Assembly (NCBI GenBank): GCA_964383905.1
Contig: CAYLJO010000045.1
Location: forward strand, 1 to 33,199
Direction: 5' to 3'
Length of the DNA stretch: 33,199 bases
Origin: CAYLJO01 sp964383905
GTDB taxonomy: Bacteria; Acidobacteriota; Blastocatellia; Pyrinomonadales; Pyrinomonadaceae
The first letter of the stretch is position 1, and each line of letters starts with the position of its first letter. The notes under the pieces are model-generated. The model was not told the origin of the DNA. It searched no databases and saw only the letters and a list, made by a program, of their open reading frames with translations. A program made the translations under genes and the position numbers. Positions 15,542 through 23,342 of the stretch are shown in pieces.

Positions 15542-16645
15542 ATGCGAAAATCTAAGGCGGTAAAAGTTAAAGGTATACAGATCGGCGGCGGCGCTCCCGT
15601 CGTTGTTCAGTCAATGACGAAGACCGACACGGTCGATGTCGAGGCGACCGTGGCGCAGATCGAAGAGATGGTGCGTGCCGGCTGCGAGATAGTGCGACTC
15701 GCCGTGCCGGATAAAGAGGCGGCTCTGGCTCTCAAGGGGATCAGAAAACGTGTGCCGGATGTGCCGCTCGTTGCCGACATACACTTTCATTACAAGCTGG
15801 CGCTGATGGCTTTAGAGGCGGGCGTTGATAAGCTGCGCCTGAACCCCGGTAACATCGGCGCGCACGAGCGCGTCCGCGAAGTGACACGCGCCGCGCAATC
15901 GCAAGGTGTTCCGATCCGCATCGGCGTTAACGGCGGCTCGCTCGAAAAAGACCTGCTGGCAAAATACGGGGCGACGCCGGAAGCGATGGTCGAGTCGGCC
16001 CTGCGCCATATAGGAATTCTCGAAGACCTCGGCTTCGGCGATACGATTGTTTCTCTTAAAGCATCGGACGTTCATCGCACAGTCGCCGCTTACAGGCTGC
16101 TCGCGCGGCAGGTTGATTACCCGCTGCATCTCGGCGTTACCGAAGCAGGTTCGGCTTTCGGCGGGACGATCAAGTCCGCCATCGGCCTGGGTGTCCTGCT
16201 GCATGAAGGAATCGGCGACACGATCCGCGTTTCACTCGCTGCCGAGCCGCAGGAAGAGGTGCGCGTCGCGTGGGAAATCCTCAAATCTCTCGAACTGCGC
16301 TCGCGCGGCGTCACGGTCGTCGCCTGCCCGACGTGCGGCCGCCTCGACGTGGATAATTTCGTCGGGATTGTGACGGAAATTGAACGGCGTCTGGCCCACA
16401 TTGAAGAACCGCTCCATCTTTCGATCATGGGTTGCGCCGTGAACGGGCCGGGCGAGGCCCACGATTCTGATCTCGGCGTCACGTTCGGGCGCGGCGTTGG
16501 CATGATCTTCAAAAATGGCGTGCCGATGCGCAAAGTGGCCGGCGCCGACATCGTCGAAGCGTTCGTGCGCGAAGCGGAAAAACTGGTTGCAGAGGGCGCA
16601 GCAGCAAAGCCGGAAATCGGCCCAAAACTCCTTACGATTGAATAG
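15542..16645 (+). CDS. ispG: 4-hydroxy-3-methylbut-2-enyl diphosphate synthase (flavodoxin type)
   Basis: About 367 residues from ATG 15542 (MRKSKAVKVKGIQIGGG), after AAGAGAAG; the frame is open to TTG 15500, but the extra 14 residues are untypical. TIM-barrel blocks VQSMTKTDT, VADIHFHYKLA and LRLNPGNIG are present. The 4Fe-4S cluster ligands are in ACPTCGR and MGCAVNGPGEA. This is the penultimate MEP-pathway enzyme, making HMBPP. It pairs with dxr two genes upstream; ispH is not in the window. Last gene of the rightward run. Confidence 0.96.
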   Translation: MRKSKAVKVKGIQIGGGAPVVVQSMTKTDTVDVEATVAQIEEMVRAGCEIVRLAVPDKEAALALKGIRKRVPDVPLVADIHFHYKLALMALEAGVDKLRLNPGNIGAHERVREVTRAAQSQGVPIRIGVNGGSLEKDLLAKYGATPEAMVESALRHIGILEDLGFGDTIVSLKASDVHRTVAAYRLLARQVDYPLHLGVTEAGSAFGGTIKSAIGLGVLLHEGIGDTIRVSLAAEPQEEVRVAWEILKSLELRSRGVTVVACPTCGRLDVDNFVGIVTEIERRLAHIEEPLHLSIMGCAVNGPGEAHDSDLGVTFGRGVGMIFKNGVPMRKVAGADIVEAFVREAEKLVAEGAAAKPEIGPKLLTIE

Positions 16646-16664
16646 AAGAAGACGAGGCTATCTC

Positions 16665-16680
16665 GCGGTAACCGCTTTTA
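16665..16680 (+). terminator. Weak candidate terminator after ispG
   Basis: GCGGTAACCGC can fold as a 4-bp GC stem with a 3-base loop and is followed by TTTTATT. The stem is short, so it is only a candidate. It lies 20 bases after the ispG stop, in the convergent spacer before the DUF2752 gene (16646-16774). Confidence 0.35.
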
Positions 16681-16774
16681 TTCACACGTCCATTGCCCAG
16701 CATTCCTGATGAAACTTGGACCGCTGCGTCTCCTTCATCCCTCATTCTTGTCTAGCGCGTACCCTACCTGTGAT

Positions 16775-17227
16775 TCACACATTGTGGGGCGCTAAAAGGT
16801 AGAAGGGGTAGAGCGGGACGTTCCGCAGAATCCAGAACGCAAGGACCATCCAGAACAGCAACCAGATCAGAGGGGGCGGCACGAAAACCCTGGGCAGCCC
16901 ACGGCCCCTGATTCCCATCAGCGCATACGACACGAACGCGTACCCCAGAAATGGCAGCAACAAAACCAGCAGTGGGTTGAGGGCCAGCGCCGCCGCGAAG
17001 TGTCCGTGGAGCAGCTGATGTGCGGCGCGCGTAGAGCCACAGCCGGGGCAGTAAAGTCCGGTTAGCGCATTAAATGGGCATCTTAAATAGAAACTCGCGC
17101 CCGTCGCCGGATTAAAGAGTCGTAAATAGAGAAGAGCTGCGAAAGTCGCGACGAGAAACATCATCGCTAGTAAACGTTCACGTGCCGAAGCGCTACCTGG
17201 CTTAAAAATGTAACTATCTTTAAGCAT
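16775..17227 (-). CDS. DUF2752 membrane protein at the end of the chemosensory operon
   Basis: About 150 residues with three or four membrane helices. The block CPFNALTGLYCPGCGSTRA, then HQLLHGHFAAALALNPLLV, is the hallmark of DUF2752, whose cysteines may bind metal or form disulfides. No function is established for the family. Translation from ATG 17227 overlaps the CheW stop (TAA at 17220-17222) by 8 bases, suggesting coupling; ATG 17257 would overlap by 38. No ribosome-binding site decides this. Its position as last gene after CheW suggests co-transcription, but a role in signalling is only inference. Confidence 0.8.
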   Translation of the reverse strand: MLKDSYIFKPGSASARERLLAMMFLVATFAALLYLRLFNPATGASFYLRCPFNALTGLYCPGCGSTRAAHQLLHGHFAAALALNPLLVLLLPFLGYAFVSYALMGIRGRGLPRVFVPPPLIWLLFWMVLAFWILRNVPLYPFYLLAPHNV

Positions 17228-18293
17228 AATCAGAAGCAGAGCAGCGGCGCGGTGCATCGGGGTTCGATTGTATTAGACATCGGGACCTATCGCAATCCCC
17301 GTCTATAAATGGAGTATCTATTTCTAACTGGTCGTTGACCCGGTAGCACCGTTGTAAGTCCGGAATGACCAGCGTTTCTTTCTCCAGCTCGAACGCGCCC
17401 CGGACCAGAGACCGGTCAAAGGGGAGTTCCCGGTCGCGCGGTTCGTGTGCGATAGGCAGGCGGAGCACCCGGACGTCAGGCCGAATCCGGAAGCCGGCTA
17501 AGGAGTGTTTATCTGAGCCGCGAACAATCATGATGCAGCTTTGTTCGCTGGCGGGCAGGGCGGGCATTCGCATGCAAGCGGCAAGATCCACGATTGGAAC
17601 CGGTGAGTTGCGCCAGCTCAGCAGGCCGTCCACGAAGAAGGGTGCGCCCGGGACGGGGATCAGGGGGAGGGGGGTGATGACCTCCTGCACCTGAGAAATG
17701 CTCAAACCGAAAACTATCGGCCGTTCATCCGGACAGGGCTTTAAAGAGAAGACCAAAATCCGACCGTGGCTCGAACGACGGGCGCCGGGTGGCGGGGGCT
17801 TAACTGAGGTGCGGTGCACTGCGGGCGATTCGACCCTTTCCGCCGCCGGCGTCGCATCAGGATGTATACGCTCTGGCGACAAGAGCAGATTTAGCTGTTC
17901 GGGCGTTTGGATGATGCCGTCAAAACGGCTGAAGGATGGGTTAACGGCGAGGGGTGGCAGCGGGGCAACTCGGTTCGCCGGGACCCGTTCCACCTGCGAA
18001 ACGTGATCGACGAGTATGGCCCACGGCCGGTGTGCGGAGTTGAGCACCACCACGCGCTGCAAATCACCGCCTGTTTTAACCGGGAGCCCGAGCCGGGCCG
18101 CGAGACTGAACACCGGGATGCCGCTTTCGCCCACCGGCAGCCAGCCGGCGGGGTCGCCCCCGTCTTTGTTCCGGCGTAAACGGTCTAAGCGCTGGATGCT
18201 CCGCACCCAGGTCATATCCAGACCGTAGGTCTCCTCCGCCACGCCGCAGCGGATGAATTGCAATGTAGTCGTGTGAGCCGTCTCGGTTAGCAT
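17220..18293 (-). CDS. Double CheW adaptor protein
   Basis: A 357-residue protein with two CheW-like domains. The first, about 10-140, has FIRCGVAEETYGLDMTWV, SGIPVFSLAARLGL and AILVDHVSQVERV. The second, about 178-330, has LVFSLKP...IVFGLSISQVQEVI, LLSWRNSPVPIVDLAACM and a LPFDRSLVRGAFELE-type end. CheW domains couple receptors to CheA; tandem CheW proteins can bridge arrays or bind two partners. A proline- and arginine-rich linker, about 140-177, separates them. Its ATG (18291-18293) shares one base with the cheB stop, so the two are translationally coupled. The C-terminal 30 residues are Cys- and Asp-rich and not part of CheW. Confidence 0.85.
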   Translation of the reverse strand: MLTETAHTTTLQFIRCGVAEETYGLDMTWVRSIQRLDRLRRNKDGGDPAGWLPVGESGIPVFSLAARLGLPVKTGGDLQRVVVLNSAHRPWAILVDHVSQVERVPANRVAPLPPLAVNPSFSRFDGIIQTPEQLNLLLSPERIHPDATPAAERVESPAVHRTSVKPPPPGARRSSHGRILVFSLKPCPDERPIVFGLSISQVQEVITPLPLIPVPGAPFFVDGLLSWRNSPVPIVDLAACMRMPALPASEQSCIMIVRGSDKHSLAGFRIRPDVRVLRLPIAHEPRDRELPFDRSLVRGAFELEKETLVIPDLQRCYRVNDQLEIDTPFIDGDCDRSRCLIQSNPDAPRRCSASDYA

Positions 18294-19399
18294 TACCGCC
18301 TCGTTTCAAAATAGATTGACGATGAGTTTAAGTCGCACGCGCGCCGCAACAGCCGAGCAATCTCTGCCGGCGGCGCGACATGATCAACGACCCCCCTTTC
18401 AATTGCCCTCTGTGGCATTCCGTTGACGCAGCAACTGGCATCGTCCTGAGCGAATGTTCTCCCCCCTTGCGCCCGGATGGAGACCAGCCCGTGCGCCCCG
18501 TCGCTGCCCATCCCCGTGAGCACGACGCCGATGGTACGTGACCCGTAGACGTGCGCCGCCGATTGCATGGTGACGTCGACCGAAGGGCGATGCCCCTGGA
18601 CCTCCGGGGAGTGACTGAGCGCCACCCGCGAGTCGGGCCGCAGCAGCAGGTGCTTACCCCCGGGCGCTACCAGCACCAGACCGGGCTGAACCGGATCCCC
18701 CCTTCTGGCTTCTCGGACCTTGAGCCGAACTTGCCGATCCAACTGGGCGGCGAGAACTCCGGTGAATCCCGCAGGCATGTGCTGGACGATGATGATCCCT
18801 ACGGGAAAGTCACCCGGCAGATTTCCGAGCAGCTCGCGAAGCGCTACGGGCCCGCCCGTCGATGCGCCGATAACGATCAGGCGGGCGGCCAAAGCGGATG
18901 ACCTGCCATGCACAAAAGGTTTCGTTAACGCAACCGGCGGCCTCAGTAAAGCCGCCCCACCCTGCGGACGGCGCAGGCGTAGAGAGCGCACAACTTTGAT
19001 CCGCGATGCCGCCCGCGTCTTGGCCGTGATCTCCTGCCGTAAGGCTTCGGGGTCGGTATCCGCGCCGGGCATATACTTCAGCACGAAGTCGACCGCCCCG
19101 AGATTGACGGCCTGCATGATCAGGTCGGCGGAATGATGACTCGTGCCACTGACAACGACCACCGGGCAAGGGCAATCGTGCATGATCTGCTCGAGCGTCT
19201 CCAGGCCGCTCATGCCGGCCATCTCCAGGTCAAGGGTGACGGCGTCGGGGCGCAGCTCACGGATCAGCTTCACGGCGCGGCGCCCGTTCAACGCCGTGCC
19301 CACGACTTGAAGGTCGGGGAACATCTGCAGGTAATTCGTCAGCAGCCGGCAGACGAACGGCGAGTCATCAATCACCACCACTCGAATTGTCGCCGTCAT
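18293..19399 (-). CDS. cheB: Chemotaxis protein-glutamate methylesterase CheB
   Basis: About 368 residues from ATG 19399 (a TTG at 19405 is possible). The receiver domain covers about 5-125: VVVIDDSPFVCRLL, phosphoacceptor Asp57 in VTLDLEMAGMSG, VVVSGTS and the conserved Lys in DFVLK. A linker rich in Arg and Pro follows, then the esterase with VIGASTGGP (nucleophile Ser), VQHMP (His) and LTGMGSDGAHG (Asp). It removes methyl groups from the receptor, opposite to CheR in the same operon. It follows cheA by about 40 bases. Confidence 0.95.
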   Translation of the reverse strand: MTATIRVVVIDDSPFVCRLLTNYLQMFPDLQVVGTALNGRRAVKLIRELRPDAVTLDLEMAGMSGLETLEQIMHDCPCPVVVVSGTSHHSADLIMQAVNLGAVDFVLKYMPGADTDPEALRQEITAKTRAASRIKVVRSLRLRRPQGGAALLRPPVALTKPFVHGRSSALAARLIVIGASTGGPVALRELLGNLPGDFPVGIIIVQHMPAGFTGVLAAQLDRQVRLKVREARRGDPVQPGLVLVAPGGKHLLLRPDSRVALSHSPEVQGHRPSVDVTMQSAAHVYGSRTIGVVLTGMGSDGAHGLVSIRAQGGRTFAQDDASCCVNGMPQRAIERGVVDHVAPPAEIARLLRRACDLNSSSIYFETRR

Positions 19400-19441
19400 A
19401 AGCAAGCTTCACCCTCGCGGCCAAGAGCAGACGTGTTTTGA

Positions 19442-22375
19442 TTACTTCGCCAGGCGCCGGATGACGTTAAGCAGTTCTTCCTCCTGGTAGGGCTTGGAGA
19501 GGTACTCCGAAGCCCCCAGGTCGATTGCTTTACGGCGATGTTTCTCCCCGGTTCGGGAGGTGATCATAACCACAGGAATCGTCCGGTACGTCTCCTGCCG
19601 CTTAAGCGTGGCGAGCAGTTCGTACCCGTCCATGCGCGGCATTTCAACATCCAGCAGGATGACGTTCGGCTGCTCCGGCGAGCCGTGAAGCATCTCCAGC
19701 GCCTGCAGGCCGTCTTTAGCTGCGGTCGGCTGCCATCCGACGCTCTTGAGCAGGTTCGACATGACCCGGCGGACGCTCGGCGAATCGTCAACCACCATCA
19801 CCCTTAAAGCCTCCGTGACCCCGGCCGTTGACTGTTGCGCAATCGGCCGCGCCGGCATTGTCGATGGCGGAGAGCTGCGGACCAAGTCTGATGGTTGAAG
19901 GATCGGTACCACACGACCATCGCCCATCAGGGTAGCTCCCATGATGCTGTGAACGCGCCGCAGATGATTCCCGAGCGACTTGATCACGATTTCGCGCCCC
20001 TCAATAACCTGTTCCACCACGAGCGCGATGTGATCGCCTCCGACCTTAAGAATCAGAACCGGCAGCCGCTCGACCGCTTCATCGGCCGGCTGCTTCAGGC
20101 GCAGCGCCTCACCCAGACGGATCACGGGATAGACCCTGCCTCCTACCCGGATCACCGCGTCCTGCGCGAGATGCTCGATTTCGTCACGCTCGACGCGGAT
20201 AATCTGTGTCACCGTGCCGAGCGGGACGGCAAAGGTTTCGCCGTGCGCTTTAATCAGCAGTGCCCTCGCCACAGCGAGGGTGGTCGGAAGGCGGATCGTA
20301 AACGTCGTACCCTTTCCTAGCGTCGAGTCGAGCGCCAGCGTGCCCTGTAGCTTGTCGATGCTTGCCTTGACGATGTCCATGCCGACGCCGCGGCCCGAAA
20401 CTTCGCTGAGCTCTTTAGCCGTGGAGAAGCCTGGCAGGAAGATGAGCGAGAACAACTCTTTTTCTGACATCTGGCCGGCGTCGGCGCTTGAGATGTGCCC
20501 GCGGCTCAGGGCCTTTGATCTGATCAATTGGGGGTCCAGACCCGCCCCGTCATCGCTGACCTCGATAACAACCTGCGTACCCTCATAAAAGGAGCGCAGG
20601 CGGATGGTCCCCCGCTCCCGTTTGCCCTGTGCCGCGCGCCGCGCCGGCGTCTCGACCCCGTGGCTGACTGCGTTACGCAGTAGATGCAGTAACGGATCGA
20701 CCATCTGATCCAGCACGGTGGTGTCGAGCTCAATATTCTGGCCTTCGATAAAGAGGTCGGCCAGCTTACCTTCGTGGCTCGCCGCGACCCGCACCGTGCG
20801 TTGGAGGCGTGACGCCAGTGTCGCCAGCGGCACCATGCGCACCCGCATCAGGCCGTCCTGAATCTCGCCGGAGAGGCGCCGTTGGCGGTTGAGGATGCTG
20901 TCAAAGTCACCGAGCAGGTTGCTGATCTCAAGTCCTGTCGCGTTGATGTCGCCGCTCGTCTCCGCCAGCTCGCGTGAAAGACGGTGAAACTCCGTGTAAC
21001 GGTCGAACTCCAGGTCATCGAAGCCGTGGGTGTTAAAGCTCACAATCTCCGGGATCGAAGCGCCGGCCGTTGCCACACGCGTGCGCATCGACGGGCGGCC
21101 ACCGCCGAGCGACCCGGCCTCGTATTCGGTCTCCAGCCTACCTGACGCCCGCCGCAGGCGGTCAGCGCTCCGCTGGAGGTCCTCCACCTCGCGCCCGAGG
21201 TCGGCCATGCGCTGCTCGATCACTGTGCGACTGATGACGAGCTCGCTCACTAACTTGACCAGATCATCAAGCCGTTTAATGGGAACGCGTACCACGCGGC
21301 CGACCGCACGCTTCGGTGCGGGCGATGCCTCTTCGGCAGTTTCGGTCCCGGCGGACGGAGGCCGCTGTTCAGTGAATTGAGCTAGATCCAGGATCTTCTC
21401 CTGGGGAAGCGGCTCCGGTCCTGGCGTTAACCTATCTTGAGCCGGGCCCCCGGTCGAAGGGAGTTGGTGCAGGAGCGTGGTGTAGCTCGCGTACAGGTCC
21501 TCAATGATGCCCTGCACGGATATCTCATCCCCGCCGGCAAGGCGCTCCAGCGCATCTGTCGAGGCCAGCAGCAGCCCCATCATATCCGGACTCACCGCGA
21601 CCTGATCCTCGTAGAGGCGGTCAAGCAGGTCCTCCATCCGATGAGACAATTGCGTGAGGGCGCGCAGACCGACGGCACCGGCGGCGCCTTTAAGGGTGTG
21701 GACGCTGCGGCGGACTTCTTGCAGGGTTTCCTGATCCCCCGGTTGTTTCTCTAAAACGGCCAGCCCGGAACTGATCGAGCGTAGGTGGTCCTCGGCCTCG
21801 ATGGAGAATACCTCAATCATCTCGGGGTCGAGATAGAACACTTCATCGGAACTCTCTTTCCCGGCCGAAAGCGCGGGAGGGGTGGTCTGCTTGCTGCCAC
21901 CGGCCTCGAACGCTTCTTTATCTTCCGTGAGAGGGGGTGTCTCTGCGGCCTCGTCTGGCATCCCGGGCGTGGACGTTTCCCCCTCGAACGGTTTGTGCAG
22001 GCGACGAAACCTGCCAATTATTTCGGAGAAGTCCGGCTCGCGCGTAGTGCCACCCGCCAAATCCTTCAGGTAGACCTCTATCTCCTGGAGGGCCGTGCAC
22101 AGTAGCAAAGACAGCTCCTGGTCCAGGACTCTCCGGCCCGTGGCGATCCCGCCGAGCGCCTCCTCGATGTGATAGGCGATGTGGCTTAAGCCGGAGAGGC
22201 CGACCATCGAAGAGGCCCCCTTGATCGTATGGGCGAGGCGGTGCGCCTGCTCGAGACGCTCCGGTTGTGTCTTGTCGGCGAGAGAGGCCTCGACCCCCTG
22301 GCGCATCGTGGGTATATACCCCATGATCTCTTCGACAAAACCGTCAAGGATCTCTTTGTCTACTTGTCTGGCCAC
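19442..22375 (-). CDS. cheA: CheA-type hybrid histidine kinase, two Hpt domains and a C-terminal receiver
   Basis: A 977-residue protein starting at GTG 22375 after AAGGTGA. In order: Hpt-1 (about 5-110, His49 in AHTIKGASS), Hpt-2 (about 183-300, His226 in VHTLKGAAG), a disordered linker, P3 dimerisation (about 360-505), the ATPase P4 with LLRNAVSHGVE (N box, about 565), VSDDGAGLD and GRGVGMDIVK, a P5 CheW-like domain (about 705-835) and a receiver (about 857-977; Asp909 in ILLDVEMPRMDG, Lys961). No P2 domain is seen. Two Hpt domains plus a fused receiver is the ChpA/PixL style rather than flagellar CheA; the receiver may act as a phosphate sink. Confidence 0.95.
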   Translation of the reverse strand: MARQVDKEILDGFVEEIMGYIPTMRQGVEASLADKTQPERLEQAHRLAHTIKGASSMVGLSGLSHIAYHIEEALGGIATGRRVLDQELSLLLCTALQEIEVYLKDLAGGTTREPDFSEIIGRFRRLHKPFEGETSTPGMPDEAAETPPLTEDKEAFEAGGSKQTTPPALSAGKESSDEVFYLDPEMIEVFSIEAEDHLRSISSGLAVLEKQPGDQETLQEVRRSVHTLKGAAGAVGLRALTQLSHRMEDLLDRLYEDQVAVSPDMMGLLLASTDALERLAGGDEISVQGIIEDLYASYTTLLHQLPSTGGPAQDRLTPGPEPLPQEKILDLAQFTEQRPPSAGTETAEEASPAPKRAVGRVVRVPIKRLDDLVKLVSELVISRTVIEQRMADLGREVEDLQRSADRLRRASGRLETEYEAGSLGGGRPSMRTRVATAGASIPEIVSFNTHGFDDLEFDRYTEFHRLSRELAETSGDINATGLEISNLLGDFDSILNRQRRLSGEIQDGLMRVRMVPLATLASRLQRTVRVAASHEGKLADLFIEGQNIELDTTVLDQMVDPLLHLLRNAVSHGVETPARRAAQGKRERGTIRLRSFYEGTQVVIEVSDDGAGLDPQLIRSKALSRGHISSADAGQMSEKELFSLIFLPGFSTAKELSEVSGRGVGMDIVKASIDKLQGTLALDSTLGKGTTFTIRLPTTLAVARALLIKAHGETFAVPLGTVTQIIRVERDEIEHLAQDAVIRVGGRVYPVIRLGEALRLKQPADEAVERLPVLILKVGGDHIALVVEQVIEGREIVIKSLGNHLRRVHSIMGATLMGDGRVVPILQPSDLVRSSPPSTMPARPIAQQSTAGVTEALRVMVVDDSPSVRRVMSNLLKSVGWQPTAAKDGLQALEMLHGSPEQPNVILLDVEMPRMDGYELLATLKRQETYRTIPVVMITSRTGEKHRRKAIDLGASEYLSKPYQEEELLNVIRRLAK

Positions 22376-22406
22376 ACGTCACCTTACCCTTCAAGTAAAA
22401 TTGGCC

Positions 22407-23270
22407 TCATCCGACGTGCCGGTAAATCAATGCGTCTTTCATCCCGACGGGTTCTACCCCGGCGAGTCTCAACTCCACGACCTCGGCCGGTGCGAGGAAC
22501 AGGTAGCCTCCGATACTTAGTCTCCGGCAGAGCTGGCGAACGATTTCGATTCGATGATTAGGTTTGAAGTAGATCAACACATTCTGGCAGAAGATTACGT
22601 CCTGCATGGCGAGTTGTGAGTTGTCCGGGGACGTCAGGTCGGCGTAAGCAAACCTGACCAGTGCCTGTACATGATCGGCGATCTGGTAGCACCGCCCCCG
22701 TTCATCCTCGGCAGTTCTCATGTAGCCGTCGCGATACTTTTGGGGGATGCGACGCGCTTCGTGGGGCTGGTAACGCCCGCGGCGGGCCTTTTCCAGGGCG
22801 CGCAGGCTCACGTCCGTGCCGGAAATCCTGGCCTGCCATAACTGGCCGCCCGCGACCTCCAAAAAAGCCATGGCCAGTGAGTAGGCCTCCTGCCCTGCGG
22901 AGCATCCGGCGCTCCACATCGTGAGCAGATTTGCCCCCCGCTCCCGCTTGTCGCTCATTAACTGCGGAAGCACGCAGGTCATGAGTGCTTCGAACGACGG
23001 CGGGTGGCGAAAGAAGCTGGTCTCCTTAATGGCCAGTAGCTCGAGCAGTTCCTTCCATTCATATTCCCCGCCGGGGTCGTACTGCACATAGTGAAAGAGC
23101 TCGCTGTAGCCTGTCATGGCGTGCCGCCGCACCCTCTCCCACAGGCACCGGCTCAGGAACCGGATCCGGTTCTCCGGGAAGTCTAACCCGCAGCGCCGCC
23201 AGATGAGCTCGCGCCAGGCGGCGAACTCCGTCTCTCCCATCCGGGTCTGCTTGAGGGAGCCGTATGTCAT
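22407..23270 (-). CDS. cheR: Chemotaxis protein methyltransferase CheR
   Basis: A 287-residue protein. The N-terminal helical domain has FAAWRELIWRRCGLDF; IKETSFFRHPPSFEAL begins the catalytic part, MWSAGCSAGQEAYSLAM is the S-adenosylmethionine-binding loop, ISGTDVSLRALEKARRGRY follows, and DVIFCQNVLIYF is the signature strand. It methylates receptor glutamates using SAM. The only receptor in the cluster lies just upstream and ends without a NWETF-type tether, so CheR probably docks directly. The start is ATG 23270; no strong ribosome-binding site. No TPR extension. Confidence 0.95.
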   Translation of the reverse strand: MTYGSLKQTRMGETEFAAWRELIWRRCGLDFPENRIRFLSRCLWERVRRHAMTGYSELFHYVQYDPGGEYEWKELLELLAIKETSFFRHPPSFEALMTCVLPQLMSDKRERGANLLTMWSAGCSAGQEAYSLAMAFLEVAGGQLWQARISGTDVSLRALEKARRGRYQPHEARRIPQKYRDGYMRTAEDERGRCYQIADHVQALVRFAYADLTSPDNSQLAMQDVIFCQNVLIYFKPNHRIEIVRQLCRRLSIGGYLFLAPAEVVELRLAGVEPVGMKDALIYRHVG

Positions 23271-23342
23271 AGCTAAAGCACTGACGATGAGCAGCCGGCT
23301 TTATTCCGCCTGCCTTATTGAAGGCTGACGGCGCGCCGCCGT

